A stretch of DNA of 64,000 bases from JAGPCH01 sp039810605 (GTDB lineage: Bacteria > Bacteroidota > Ignavibacteria > Tepidaquicellales > Tepidaquicellaceae), in NCBI GenBank assembly GCA_039810605.1, contig JBDHXH010000003.1, forward strand, positions 20,635-84,634, given 5' to 3'. Shown piece by piece: positions 32,343-41,423 of the stretch; positions within the stretch are counted from its first letter, which is position 1, and each line of letters begins with the position of its first letter. The position numbers were made by a program, and so were the translations under genes. The notes beneath the pieces were generated by a model. That model made no database searches. It saw only the letters and a program-made list of their open reading frames with translations, and was not told where the DNA came from.

Positions 32343-33197
32343 ATGAGTAAAGCATCGCTGATCATTTCTGTTTACGACAAGTCTGCGGAACTTGAATTGA
32401 TATTTCATGCTCTTTCTATACAGACATTTAAAGATTTTGAAGTCATCGTAGCAGAAGACGGAATAAATGAGAGCATCAGCGCAGTCGTAAATAAATGGAA
32501 TGAGAATAATATTTTCCGAATTACACATCTGACACAACCGGATAAAGGATTCAGAAAGAACAAAATTCTGAATGAAGCCATACGAAAGTCAAATACTGAT
32601 TATCTTATTTTCATTGATGGCGACTGCATACCTCACAGCAGTTTTATCAAAACGCATTTTGAGAACAAAGCAGAAAATACTGTTCTCTGCGGGAGAAGAG
32701 TCAATCTTACAAATAAGCTTTCATCCGGAATGAATGCAGATAAGATTCTGAATAAAGAATATGAAAAGATTAAACTGACTGATATTATTTTTTCATCGCT
32801 TAACAGAGGCGATAACGATTCCAATTTTAACATTGAAGAAGCTTTCATATATAGAAATGAATCCTTAAGGAAGATTCTCACAAACAAGGATGAACACATA
32901 CTGGGATGTAACTTTTCAATTCATAAGACATTGCTTCAAGGAATAAACGGATTCGATGAGAATTATATCGGACCCGGACTTGGTGAGGATTCCGACATTG
33001 AATTCAGACTAAGACTCACCGGGACTAAGTTTAAATCCGTGCGGAATCTTGCCGTTGTATATCATCTATATCATGGGAAAACCATTGAGTCCACAAGTAA
33101 CATGAACTATTTCAAGGAGATGATGCAGAAAAAAAATCCTGTATGTGAAAACGGTCTTGATAAAATTATTTTGGAAACTACATCTCGCGAGAAATAA
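32343..33197 (+). CDS. Family 2 glycosyltransferase
   Basis: The 284-residue protein is a GT-A fold transferase: N-terminal SLIISVYDKSAELELIFHAL, a nucleotide-binding VIVAEDG, the metal-binding DGD (FIDGDCIPHSSF), then GFDENYIGPGLGEDSDIEFR, a C-terminal GT27-like acceptor motif with the likely catalytic acids. It has no membrane segment and probably works at the inner face of the inner membrane. It begins a run of glycan genes (GT, GT, MsbA-like, GT, O-antigen ligase) and is most likely an LPS core or O-chain transferase. Sugar and acceptor are not predictable. Confidence 0.9.
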   Translation: MSKASLIISVYDKSAELELIFHALSIQTFKDFEVIVAEDGINESISAVVNKWNENNIFRITHLTQPDKGFRKNKILNEAIRKSNTDYLIFIDGDCIPHSSFIKTHFENKAENTVLCGRRVNLTNKLSSGMNADKILNKEYEKIKLTDIIFSSLNRGDNDSNFNIEEAFIYRNESLRKILTNKDEHILGCNFSIHKTLLQGINGFDENYIGPGLGEDSDIEFRLRLTGTKFKSVRNLAVVYHLYHGKTIESTSNMNYFKEMMQKKNPVCENGLDKIILETTSREK

Positions 33198-33209
33198 AAT
33201 TACTGTTGC

Positions 33210-33974
33210 TTGAATAACATTTCAGCGGTATTGATTTGTCGGAATGAAGAGAAGAACATTGAAGAATGTCTTCGAAGCGTTTCATGGTGCAATGAAATTA
33301 TCGTAGTTGATAGTTTCAGCACTGACGAAACAGTCAAGATCGCAAGAGCTTTTACTGATAAGATTTATGAGAATGAATGGAAGGGATTTGCGGAGCAGAA
33401 GAGATTCGCAATTTCAAAAGTAAATTGCGAATGGGTATTCTCAATTGACGCGGATGAAAGATGTACAGCAGAGCTGGCAAAGGAAATTGCAGATATACTC
33501 CGAGAAGCAAATGTTAGTTACAACGGTTTCAAAATTCCCCGGAAAAGTTTTTTTCTGAACAGATGGATAAAGCACGGCGGGTGGTATCCTAATTATCAGC
33601 TAAGACTATTCCGAAAGAATTCGGCAACGCTGTCAGACCGTCTCGTTCATGAATCATTTCTTGTTGATGGCAATATCCCGAAACTGAAAAGCGACCTGCT
33701 CCATTATACCGTAACATCAGTCAGCGCATACATATCAAAGATCAACACATACTCGGATCTATCTGCAAGAGAAAAATTCAAGAAGAGAAAGATGGGTTAT
33801 GTAAGCCTCCTATTGATACCTGCTGTTGCATTCATCCGGCAATATATTTTCAAAGGTAACATACTCGATGGAATCGGCGGATTGATGGTCTCGAGATTCC
33901 ACATGATTACAAAGACATTTAACAGTATGAAGATCTGGGAAATTCAAAACAGCACAGACAATCAGCCCAAATGA
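33210..33974 (+). CDS. Family 2 glycosyltransferase, KdtX/WaaE-like
   Basis: The 254-residue product starts at TTG, 12 bp after the previous stop. It has SAVLICRNEEKNIEECLRSV, EIIVVDSFSTDETV, WKGFAEQKRFAI and FSIDADERCTAELA (metal-binding DAD), which is the pattern of WaaE/KdtX LPS-core beta-1,4-glucosyltransferases. A hydrophobic C-terminal segment (SLLLIPAVAFIRQYIF) may bind the membrane. Its end overlaps the MsbA-like gene by 4 bp (ATGA), supporting one operon. The exact sugar is inferred only from family resemblance. Confidence 0.9.
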   Translation: MNNISAVLICRNEEKNIEECLRSVSWCNEIIVVDSFSTDETVKIARAFTDKIYENEWKGFAEQKRFAISKVNCEWVFSIDADERCTAELAKEIADILREANVSYNGFKIPRKSFFLNRWIKHGGWYPNYQLRLFRKNSATLSDRLVHESFLVDGNIPKLKSDLLHYTVTSVSAYISKINTYSDLSAREKFKKRKMGYVSLLLIPAVAFIRQYIFKGNILDGIGGLMVSRFHMITKTFNSMKIWEIQNSTDNQPK

Positions 33975-35812
33975 AACTTTACAAAAGAATTTTTAAATAT
34001 GTAAAACCTTACTGGAAGCAGCTTGCACTTTCAAATTTATTTACGCTGCTGGTTGTAATTTTCGGACTGCTGTCGGTAATGATGCTGTTTCCGTTCATAG
34101 ATCTCTTGTTTAACAATTCTTCTCCAGCACCTGCATCAAACGTAACTTCAATTTTCGATCTGAAGAATCTTATCACTTCCTACTTCGCCGGCGTTGTTTC
34201 ACAGTATGACAAGCTTGACGTTCTCAAGTATCTGTGCCTGCTGATTCTCACAACATTCTTTCTGAAGAATCTTTTTTCATATCTTCAGACATACTTTATG
34301 GCGGCAGTTGAACAAGGTATATTGAAGGATTTGAGATTTGATCTTTACAGGCACTACCTTGAATTGCCTCTTAGTTTCTTCTCCGATGAGCGGAAAGGAA
34401 ATCTGATATCGCGAATAATAAATGATGTTCAGATTGTAAAGGATTCGCTTATCGCGGTAGTAAATAGTTTGTTCCGCGATCCGCCTTCAATCATAGGTTA
34501 CTCGGTTGTGCTTTTTCTTTTCAACTGGAAGCTGACTCTAATAATATTTCTGCTCTCGCCGCTCACTGCATTTCTGTTAAGCAAGATTGGGAATTCACTC
34601 AAGCGCAGCAGCATCAGATCACAGGAAAAGGTGTCGGACATTACATCGGCGCTTGACGAAACACTCGGTGCAATGCGGGTAGTAAAAGCTTTTGGAATGG
34701 AAGAATACGAGACGAAAAAGTTTGCGCAGGAGAACAATTTGTTTGCCCGCCTTCAGACAAAACTTGTCCGCAAGAGAGCTCTTGGCTCCCCTATTTCCGA
34801 ATTCATCGGAGTCATTACAATTGTAATAATACTTTTCTTCTTTGGAAGCGAGATCATTAAAGGCAGCAGCGAGATGACACCCGGGGCATTCATATTTTAT
34901 CTCGCCGTTTTTTTTCAAATGATGCCGTCGCTGAAATTGTTCGGGCAAATGTTCAACAGCTACAAAGAAGGACTGGCTGCAGCAGAGCGAGTTTTCAAAT
35001 TGATAGATACAAAGTCAGGTATCGTTGATGCGCCGGATGCAAAGATAATAACTTCATTTGAAAACAGCATCGAGTTTCGCAGCGGATATTTTTCTTATAA
35101 CACAGGGGAAAACGTTTTAAGAGATATTAATCTTAAAATAAATAAAGGCAGTATCGTTGCCATTGTCGGACCGAGCGGCGCAGGTAAATCAACTCTCGTA
35201 GATATGATACCGAGGTTTTACGATCTGACTGAAGGAAAGCTTACATTTGATGGAACCGATGTCAGGAATATCAAAATCAGTTCTCTGCGGAGTCAGATGG
35301 GAATCGTAACGCAGGAGACTATATTGTTTAATGATACAATCCTGAATAACATTGCATACGGAGTGGCTGATACTCCCCTTGATAAAATTATCGCAGCATC
35401 CAAAGCTGCCAATGCACACGACTTTATTTCAAAAATGGAAAGCGGCTACGATACAGTCATCGGAGATCGCGGAGTAAAATTATCCGGCGGTGAACGACAG
35501 CGCCTTGCGATTGCAAGGGCTCTCCTTAAGAATCCGCCTATACTTATCCTTGACGAAGCTACTTCTTCGCTTGATACCGAATCCGAAATTCTTGTTCAGA
35601 ATGCTATTGTAAAACTTATGGAAGGAAGAACTTCGATAGTCATCGCGCACAGATTATCAACAATCCGCAGCGCCGATGTAATAGTTGTAGTTGACAAGGG
35701 ACAGATAGTTGAATCAGGAACACATGATCAGTTGTTAATCACAAGCGGGCTCTATAAAAAATTATACGACCTGCAGTTCAGACATCAGGAAGCAGGACTC
35801 GGACCGGATTAG
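33971..35812 (+). CDS. MsbA-like lipid A/glycolipid ABC transporter
   Basis: The 613-residue half-transporter has an N-terminal six-helix ABC exporter domain (about 1-330; first helix LFTLLVVIFGLLSVMMLFPF) and a C-terminal ATPase with Walker A GPSGAGKST, Q-loop GIVTQETILFND, signature LSGGERQR, Walker B LILDEATSSLD and switch His in IVIAHRLST. This fits MsbA-type flippases, which move lipid A-core or other lipid-linked glycans across the inner membrane. Placement among glycosyltransferases and upstream of an O-antigen ligase supports an LPS role. It probably works as a homodimer. Confidence 0.92.
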   Translation: MKLYKRIFKYVKPYWKQLALSNLFTLLVVIFGLLSVMMLFPFIDLLFNNSSPAPASNVTSIFDLKNLITSYFAGVVSQYDKLDVLKYLCLLILTTFFLKNLFSYLQTYFMAAVEQGILKDLRFDLYRHYLELPLSFFSDERKGNLISRIINDVQIVKDSLIAVVNSLFRDPPSIIGYSVVLFLFNWKLTLIIFLLSPLTAFLLSKIGNSLKRSSIRSQEKVSDITSALDETLGAMRVVKAFGMEEYETKKFAQENNLFARLQTKLVRKRALGSPISEFIGVITIVIILFFFGSEIIKGSSEMTPGAFIFYLAVFFQMMPSLKLFGQMFNSYKEGLAAAERVFKLIDTKSGIVDAPDAKIITSFENSIEFRSGYFSYNTGENVLRDINLKINKGSIVAIVGPSGAGKSTLVDMIPRFYDLTEGKLTFDGTDVRNIKISSLRSQMGIVTQETILFNDTILNNIAYGVADTPLDKIIAASKAANAHDFISKMESGYDTVIGDRGVKLSGGERQRLAIARALLKNPPILILDEATSSLDTESEILVQNAIVKLMEGRTSIVIAHRLSTIRSADVIVVVDKGQIVESGTHDQLLITSGLYKKLYDLQFRHQEAGLGPD

Positions 35813-35903
35813 ATTATATTTTGTGAAAATGAAAATTGCTTCTGATATTAACTTTGGCTCAAAGTAAATTCAGAGTTTTACATTTTTTCCAATTCGAATT
35901 ACA

Positions 35904-36743
35904 ATGAAAATTTCCGGACTAACGATAATCAGAAAAGGAATTTATTACGGGTACCCTTTTAAAGAGGCAATACTTTCGATTCTTCCGTTGTGTGATGAAA
36001 TGATTGTAAATGTGGGAACAAGTGATGATAGTACTCTTGATGAAGTGAAAGGTATAAATGATTCAAAGATAAAAATATTCGAGAGTGAATGGGACATGAG
36101 CCTCAAGGGAGGTAAAGTTTTATCGGTTGAAACCAATAAGGCGCTTGAGCGATGTTCAGGTGACTGGTGCTTCTACATTCAGAGCGATGAAGTGCTTCAT
36201 GAGAAATATTACGACATCGTTTCCGCCTCTGCGAAAAAATGTTTGCACAAGAAGAGCGTTGAAGGTCTTCGCTTCCGGTACAGGCATTTTTACGGAAGTT
36301 ATGATTATGTTCAGGACAATTACAGAAAGTGGTATATTAAAGAATCGAGAATCGTACGCAAAAGCGATAATATAGTCTCATGGGGAGATGCGCTTGATTT
36401 CAGGCACAGAGACGGCAGCAAAATCAATGCGGCAGACATAGATGCGGAAATTTATCACTACGGCTGGGTAAGACCTCCTGAAACTCTTTTGAAGAAGCGT
36501 TCCGATTTTGAATTGCTCTATACTGAAGGTAAGACAGCGGAAAACAAAATCAAGGAATTCAGGAATTATGACGATCTGGGTAACCTCAAAAAATTTGAAG
36601 GCACCCACCCTTCAGTTATGAATGAAAGAATCAGCAGCAGCAATTGGAATTTCGAACCGCATCTTGAATTACAGAAACCGGATTGGGTCAGAAAAATTTA
36701 TATCTTCCTCGACCCGGTTCTAAAGCGCATTAACAAAGGCTGA
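35904..36743 (+). CDS. Glycosyltransferase family 2-like protein
   Basis: The 279-residue protein begins MKISGLTIIRKGIYYGYPFK and has EAILSILPLCDEMIVNVGTS and DDSTLDEV, a GT-A nucleotide-binding half. The usual DxD appears as SDE in YIQSDEVLHEKYYD. A second half has a conserved-looking YHYGWVRPPE, seen in related proteins of this phylum. No membrane segment is visible. It lies between the flippase and ligase genes, so it probably adds a sugar to LPS or a lipid-linked glycan. The acidic metal site is atypical, so activity is inferred. Confidence 0.82.
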   Translation: MKISGLTIIRKGIYYGYPFKEAILSILPLCDEMIVNVGTSDDSTLDEVKGINDSKIKIFESEWDMSLKGGKVLSVETNKALERCSGDWCFYIQSDEVLHEKYYDIVSASAKKCLHKKSVEGLRFRYRHFYGSYDYVQDNYRKWYIKESRIVRKSDNIVSWGDALDFRHRDGSKINAADIDAEIYHYGWVRPPETLLKKRSDFELLYTEGKTAENKIKEFRNYDDLGNLKKFEGTHPSVMNERISSSNWNFEPHLELQKPDWVRKIYIFLDPVLKRINKG

Positions 36744-36792
36744 TATATCCGTGTACATTTCTTAAAGTTTTTGACTGTCGCAGTTTATTCTC

Positions 36793-38025
36793 ATGAAAAA
36801 TCAAAAGGCACCTTCGATAATTGACAATGCAATTCTGATACTACTCACGATACAGATTGCCTCTGTCAGCGTCTCCATTGCTGTATCCTCCATTGCGTTT
36901 GGAATCTGGATAGGACTGTGGCTTATTCAGTTAATCGCAAACAGAAAAATTACTTTTTCGACCGCTACGGTTCCGGAATTGAAAGCGGTAACTTTATTCG
37001 TTGTTCTCTATGCCAGCTTCGAAATTGTCTCAAGATTCTTTGCAATTTATCCCGAGGGTGCCTTCAATAATCTCAAAAGGCTTTTGCTGTTTCTCATTTT
37101 CTATGTATCCGTAATTAAGATTCCTTCCGTGGAAATTCTCACTAAGATTATTTTCGCTAACCTGATCGCTGTTTCAGTTGTATCGGTTTTCGAACTGGCA
37201 AACTATCTGATGCGATTCAACGAACTCATATCCAGAATGCCGTTTTCCGAAATACGCATTGATTACTTCAGCTATCCGCTGACCTCTGCAGAGATCAAGC
37301 TTATGACTTTGTTCTCGGTATTTCCTCTGCTCTTTCTGAAAGAGACATTAATTGTATCGAAAAAATTTCTGATTGCTGCCGTTGTACCTGTTTTCGTTTC
37401 AATGTTTCTGACACAGTCAAGAAATGTCTTCCTCGCATGTGCAATTTGTTTTATGATTTATGGAATAGCCATAAACAGAAAATTCCTTATTGTCTTCATA
37501 ATTGCTGTCATTCTGTCATGGATATTTCTTCCGCAGGAAATTCTCGGCAGGTTCCAGAGCATCATTGACCTTAAACATCCGAGTAATGAATCAAGACTCA
37601 ACATGTGGAAGACAGGCTGGGAAATGTTTGCAGACCATCCTTTTACCGGCGTTGCCGATTCGCATATAAAGGAAATTTATGAGACATACAGAACTCCTCT
37701 CACGCAGGGAGAAGGTGTTCATCTTCATAATAATTTCATAATGATACTTGCAACGACCGGAATATTCGGATTTCTTTCATTCATCGGATTGTTCTTGTCG
37801 CTATTCTTAAGTCAGATAAAATTTTTCCTGCGGGAAGTCAATCCGGTTAATAAAATGCTAATCTTCGGAAGCATTCTTGTAGTGATTGCGTTCAACATTG
37901 CGGGGATATTTGAATGGACATTCGGAGATCATGAAGTAGCGACAGTATTTTTTTTCCTCGTTGCAATTCCGTTTGTCATCCGTGGACATTCCATCGTCAC
38001 TTCCGGTAGTCAAATGCCCCAGTAA
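36793..38025 (+). CDS. O-antigen ligase/polymerase family (WaaL-like) membrane protein
   Basis: The 410-residue protein has about ten to twelve membrane helices and one larger periplasmic loop near 250-320. The loop holds SRLNMWKTGWEMFADHPFTG and HLHNNF, hallmarks of the Wzy_C/WaaL domain, including the Arg and His used in transfer of undecaprenyl-linked glycan. WaaL joins O-antigen to lipid A-core in the periplasm. A Wzy polymerase of the same superfamily is the alternative. It ends the glycan gene run. Confidence 0.88.
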   Translation: MKNQKAPSIIDNAILILLTIQIASVSVSIAVSSIAFGIWIGLWLIQLIANRKITFSTATVPELKAVTLFVVLYASFEIVSRFFAIYPEGAFNNLKRLLLFLIFYVSVIKIPSVEILTKIIFANLIAVSVVSVFELANYLMRFNELISRMPFSEIRIDYFSYPLTSAEIKLMTLFSVFPLLFLKETLIVSKKFLIAAVVPVFVSMFLTQSRNVFLACAICFMIYGIAINRKFLIVFIIAVILSWIFLPQEILGRFQSIIDLKHPSNESRLNMWKTGWEMFADHPFTGVADSHIKEIYETYRTPLTQGEGVHLHNNFIMILATTGIFGFLSFIGLFLSLFLSQIKFFLREVNPVNKMLIFGSILVVIAFNIAGIFEWTFGDHEVATVFFFLVAIPFVIRGHSIVTSGSQMPQ

Positions 38026-38188
38026 AACTGCAATTGAGTTTACATTTTGTCAAATATGGCGTTGAGAATCTGTCTTCGAAAATTTATATTGCATAAAAAA
38101 ATACGTTTGGAAATTCGCATTGAGCTCGAATTATAAAAGCAATAAAGTATCTCTGATTTAAAAATTAAATTAAACAAAACAAATACAG

Positions 38189-38536
38189 ATGGATGACAAT
38201 AAGAGCAAACAGATGTTCATATCTCTTGTTTATACATTCCAGATGCAGGCTATGATGCAGCTCGGAAAGATTATGAATCCCGTTACAAATAAAGTTGAAA
38301 CTGAACTCGAGGGCGCGCAGGTTACAATTGACATGCTTGATATGCTTAAGGCAAAGTCGAAAGGAAATCTTAGTGACGATGAATCGAAATTCATTGACCA
38401 AGTCATTGCAGATCTTAAATTGAATTTCGTCGAAGAGAAAAATCAATTGGGGAAGTCACCCGATTCAAAAGAAGAACCGGCAACAAATGCCGACGAGAAG
38501 CCTTCAGATAATAATTCAAATCCGGCTAAAGACTAA
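38189..38536 (+). CDS. DUF1844 domain protein
   Basis: The 115-residue product has the DUF1844 pattern: FISLVYTFQMQAMMQLGKIM and a second helix pair (GAQVTIDMLDMLKAKSKGNL, DDESKFIDQVIADLKLNFVE). The last 25 residues are polar and probably disordered. The function of the family is unknown. It lies 8 bp before nadK in the same direction, so both are likely in one transcript. Confidence 0.88.
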   Translation: MDDNKSKQMFISLVYTFQMQAMMQLGKIMNPVTNKVETELEGAQVTIDMLDMLKAKSKGNLSDDESKFIDQVIADLKLNFVEEKNQLGKSPDSKEEPATNADEKPSDNNSNPAKD

Positions 38537-38544
38537 TTCCTCCA

Positions 38545-39435
38545 ATGAAGCATAACAAAGGAAATGACATTACGCTCGGCATATTCGGTAATACTTCAAA
38601 GGAGGAAGTATCCAGACTTTTCGGAGAGATTGTTTCCTTTTTGCTTGCAACGGAAATCAACTTCCTTATAGATCATTCATTGGCAAAATCGGAAGGCTAT
38701 AAAGACAACAGGCATGTTGCTGCTCCCAATACAATTCTTAAAAAAGTTGATTACATCCTTTCTCTGGGAGGAGACGGCACTTTTCTCAACACGGCAAGAA
38801 TCGTCGGAAACAAGTTGATTCCGATTCTTGGTATCAATCTCGGAAGGCTTGGATTCTTCTCGGGTATCGGACCGCATGAAATAAAGGAGTTCATTCCCAA
38901 TCTTGCTGCTAATAAATTCAAGGTCGTCGAACAGGTCATTATAGAGGCAAAGGTCTCTGAAACAAAAATCATGCATGGAATTAACGATATAGTCATTGAC
39001 AAGTTTGATTCAATCAAGATGATAGAACTGGAAATTTTTTATAACAATGAAAGGGTTGTCAAACTTGTTTCGGACGGAATTATTATCTCAACTCCTGCCG
39101 GCTCTACGGGTTACTCATTATCCTGCAATGGTCCGATTGTAAATCCGAAGAGCAAAGTTTTTGTGATCACTCCCATCTCGCCTCACACATTAAACATCAG
39201 ACCTATCATAGTTCCCGATGAGGGCATGCTTAAAGTAAAGATTTTAAAAGAAGGCAAAGCAAGGATCTCCGCAGACGGACAAGTGACAATCAGTCAAAGT
39301 ACTCCCAACGAAGTTATACTTTGTAAAGCAGATTACTCAATACGTGTGATTAAGAAAAACAGCTACACATATTTTGATACGCTTAAGAAAAAACTTTTCT
39401 GGGGAGAAGACAAGAGACACGGAAACAAGAATTAA
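38545..39435 (+). CDS. nadK: NAD kinase
   Basis: The 296-residue protein has the GGDGT motif (YILSLGGDGTFLNTAR), GINLGRLGFFSG, and STPAGSTGYSLSCNGPIV followed by ITPISPHTLNIRP, all diagnostic of NAD kinase. It phosphorylates NAD to NADP using ATP in the cytoplasm. Length is normal. It converges with the nucleoside transporter operon, whose last gene overlaps it by 4 bp (39432-39435). Confidence 0.95.
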   Translation: MKHNKGNDITLGIFGNTSKEEVSRLFGEIVSFLLATEINFLIDHSLAKSEGYKDNRHVAAPNTILKKVDYILSLGGDGTFLNTARIVGNKLIPILGINLGRLGFFSGIGPHEIKEFIPNLAANKFKVVEQVIIEAKVSETKIMHGINDIVIDKFDSIKMIELEIFYNNERVVKLVSDGIIISTPAGSTGYSLSCNGPIVNPKSKVFVITPISPHTLNIRPIIVPDEGMLKVKILKEGKARISADGQVTISQSTPNEVILCKADYSIRVIKKNSYTYFDTLKKKLFWGEDKRHGNKN

Positions 39436-40340
39436 AATGCCTTACCGTCTGCCGCAGGAGGCCTTGTCTTTCCTATGAATCCGATAAGAACAAGAATTGT
39501 GATTACATAAGGAAGCATTTGAATTAATTGTGATGGCACATTCGTTCCTGAAATCTGCAACGCAATTTCAAGAGCTTCAAAAGCAGAAAACAGGAGGCAC
39601 GCAAAGAAAACATTGACAGGATTCCATTTGCCAATTATCATTGCCGCAAGCGCAATGTAACCTCTTCCAGCAATCATCCCTTCGGAATAACTGTTTTGAT
39701 TTGAAGCGAGCCAGATCCCCGCGAGCGCACTTAAGAATCCGCTGATCATAACTCCATACATCTTATACTTTCTTACTTCGACACCAAGTGAATCCGCCGC
39801 CCATGGATTCTCTCCTACAGACCTTAATCGCAATCCAAATTTGGTTTTGAAAAAAATAAACGATGAAATGAAAATCAGCGCGAAGCAAAAAATGCTTATG
39901 TAATCCGAAAATATCGTGTCGAGAAACGGAATTGACTTAAAGAGAGTCATCTCCGGAAGTCCTTCAATCCGATCTGTGTTGCTGGAACTTTTGAATATCA
40001 GCACCAGCAAAAATTTTGTAATGCCGGCAATCAGAAGATTAAAACCCACTCCCGTTACGATTTGGTCAATCTTCAGTTTAACCGTGAACAATGAAAAGAG
40101 AAAGCTGAAGATCAAATTCACAATGATTGAAAGAATCAAACCCGCAACCAGGCTTCCCGTGCCAATAGTGAATGCAGCAAAGCTGAATGCGGAAAGGTTC
40201 ATAAATCCTTCTATCGAAATATTGATAACACCCCCGCGCTCGGAATATGTTGCCGCAGATGCGCCGAGATAAAACGGAGTTGTCAGGCGCAATACTTGTG
40301 CTAGAAATGCAAATGATAATATTGAAGTAGCTACTTCCAA
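39432..40340 (-). CDS. Nucleoside-type ABC transporter permease (NupQ/YufQ-like)
   Basis: The 302-residue permease of the BPD-transp-2 family has eight or so helices and the phrase YSERGGVINISIEGFMN near the N-terminus, typical of the second permease of BmpA/nucleoside importers (YufQ/NupQ). A coupling segment reads RSVGENPWAADSLGVEVRKYK. It is the last gene of a leftward three-gene set (ATPase, permease, permease). The binding lipoprotein normally found with these genes is not in the window. Confidence 0.9.
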   Translation of the reverse strand: MEVATSILSFAFLAQVLRLTTPFYLGASAATYSERGGVINISIEGFMNLSAFSFAAFTIGTGSLVAGLILSIIVNLIFSFLFSLFTVKLKIDQIVTGVGFNLLIAGITKFLLVLIFKSSSNTDRIEGLPEMTLFKSIPFLDTIFSDYISIFCFALIFISSFIFFKTKFGLRLRSVGENPWAADSLGVEVRKYKMYGVMISGFLSALAGIWLASNQNSYSEGMIAGRGYIALAAMIIGKWNPVNVFFACLLFSAFEALEIALQISGTNVPSQLIQMLPYVITILVLIGFIGKTRPPAADGKAF

Positions 40341-40373
40341 AAAATAATTTTCTGAATTTATATCCGACTTTTG

Positions 40374-41423
40374 TTAAACAAACCTGTCTCTTGCTGCTCT
40401 CGCAAAGTAAGCACTCACGATTTTGTCCGTTGAAAGTATTGCAAGAATAATAATACCCTGAACGACAAGCATGATTTCTTTAGGAACCTCCTGATTGACA
40501 GACAATCCGCCGTAATCCAGTATTGCAAATAGTATTGATGAAAAAATTATACCAATGGGATTATTCTTTGCGAGCAATGTTACGGCAATAGCCGTAAAGC
40601 CGATATTGTTTGAGAAACCGGCTTCGTAAAATCCTTTATAACCGAAAATATAGTTCATTCCGGCAAGCGATGTTATGCCTGCGCCTATAAAGAATGAAAT
40701 CAAAATTACCTTATTAACCCTAATGCCAATATATTTTGATGCAACTTCATTAAAGCCTGCTGCACGAAGTTTATACCCGTAAGTTGTTTTGTAAATAAAA
40801 AAATATGTAACCGCAGCAGTCATCAGAGCAATTACAAATGAAGCGTTCAGCGCTGAACCCTGAAAGAAAGGAATGAAGTCCGAAAACCTGAACAGCATGT
40901 AGCCATCAGGAATCTTCTCTGTATGCATGGTAGCCTTCACCGCGAACAAATCAACGAGGAAAAAATTTATAAGAGCAATAATAATGAAGTTGAACATAAT
41001 CGTAGTAATGACTTCGCTCACATCTTTCTTTATTTTTATGTAAGCCGGTATTAATCCGAAAACTCCGCTTACCAAAAACCCTGCAATGATGCTGACAACT
41101 ATTGCCAAAGGAGCGGGAAGAGCCTCGAGTTTTATCACCGCAATCGCAGTTACGAACGAGCCTGCATTAAGCTGTCCTTCAGCTCCTATATTGAACAATG
41201 ACGCGTGGAAACATATTGCCAGACCACATCCGCAGATGATGAGCGGTGTTGCTTTGAACAAGGTTTGTCCTATTCCATATCCGCTTGTGAAGACTTCAGT
41301 CAGTACCGTCCCATAGATTGCAATTGGATTCTTTCCTATGGAAACCAACAGAGCAGTAACAATCAACATTGTAACCAGCAATGATGCCGATATCGAAATT
41401 ACATTTTGTCTGCTCTTCTTCAA
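40374..41423 (-). CDS. Nucleoside-type ABC transporter permease (NupP/YufP-like)
   Basis: The 349-residue membrane protein has a CHASLFNIGAEGQLNAGSF segment and RAAGFNEVASKYIGIRVNK, features of the first permease of the nucleoside (YufOPQ/NupNOPQ) importer family. It overlaps the ATPase gene by 4 bp and precedes the second permease by 33 bp. The pair forms the inner-membrane channel for purine nucleosides or related compounds; actual substrate is unproven. Confidence 0.9.
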   Translation of the reverse strand: MKKSRQNVISISASLLVTMLIVTALLVSIGKNPIAIYGTVLTEVFTSGYGIGQTLFKATPLIICGCGLAICFHASLFNIGAEGQLNAGSFVTAIAVIKLEALPAPLAIVVSIIAGFLVSGVFGLIPAYIKIKKDVSEVITTIMFNFIIIALINFFLVDLFAVKATMHTEKIPDGYMLFRFSDFIPFFQGSALNASFVIALMTAAVTYFFIYKTTYGYKLRAAGFNEVASKYIGIRVNKVILISFFIGAGITSLAGMNYIFGYKGFYEAGFSNNIGFTAIAVTLLAKNNPIGIIFSSILFAILDYGGLSVNQEVPKEIMLVVQGIIILAILSTDKIVSAYFARAARDRFV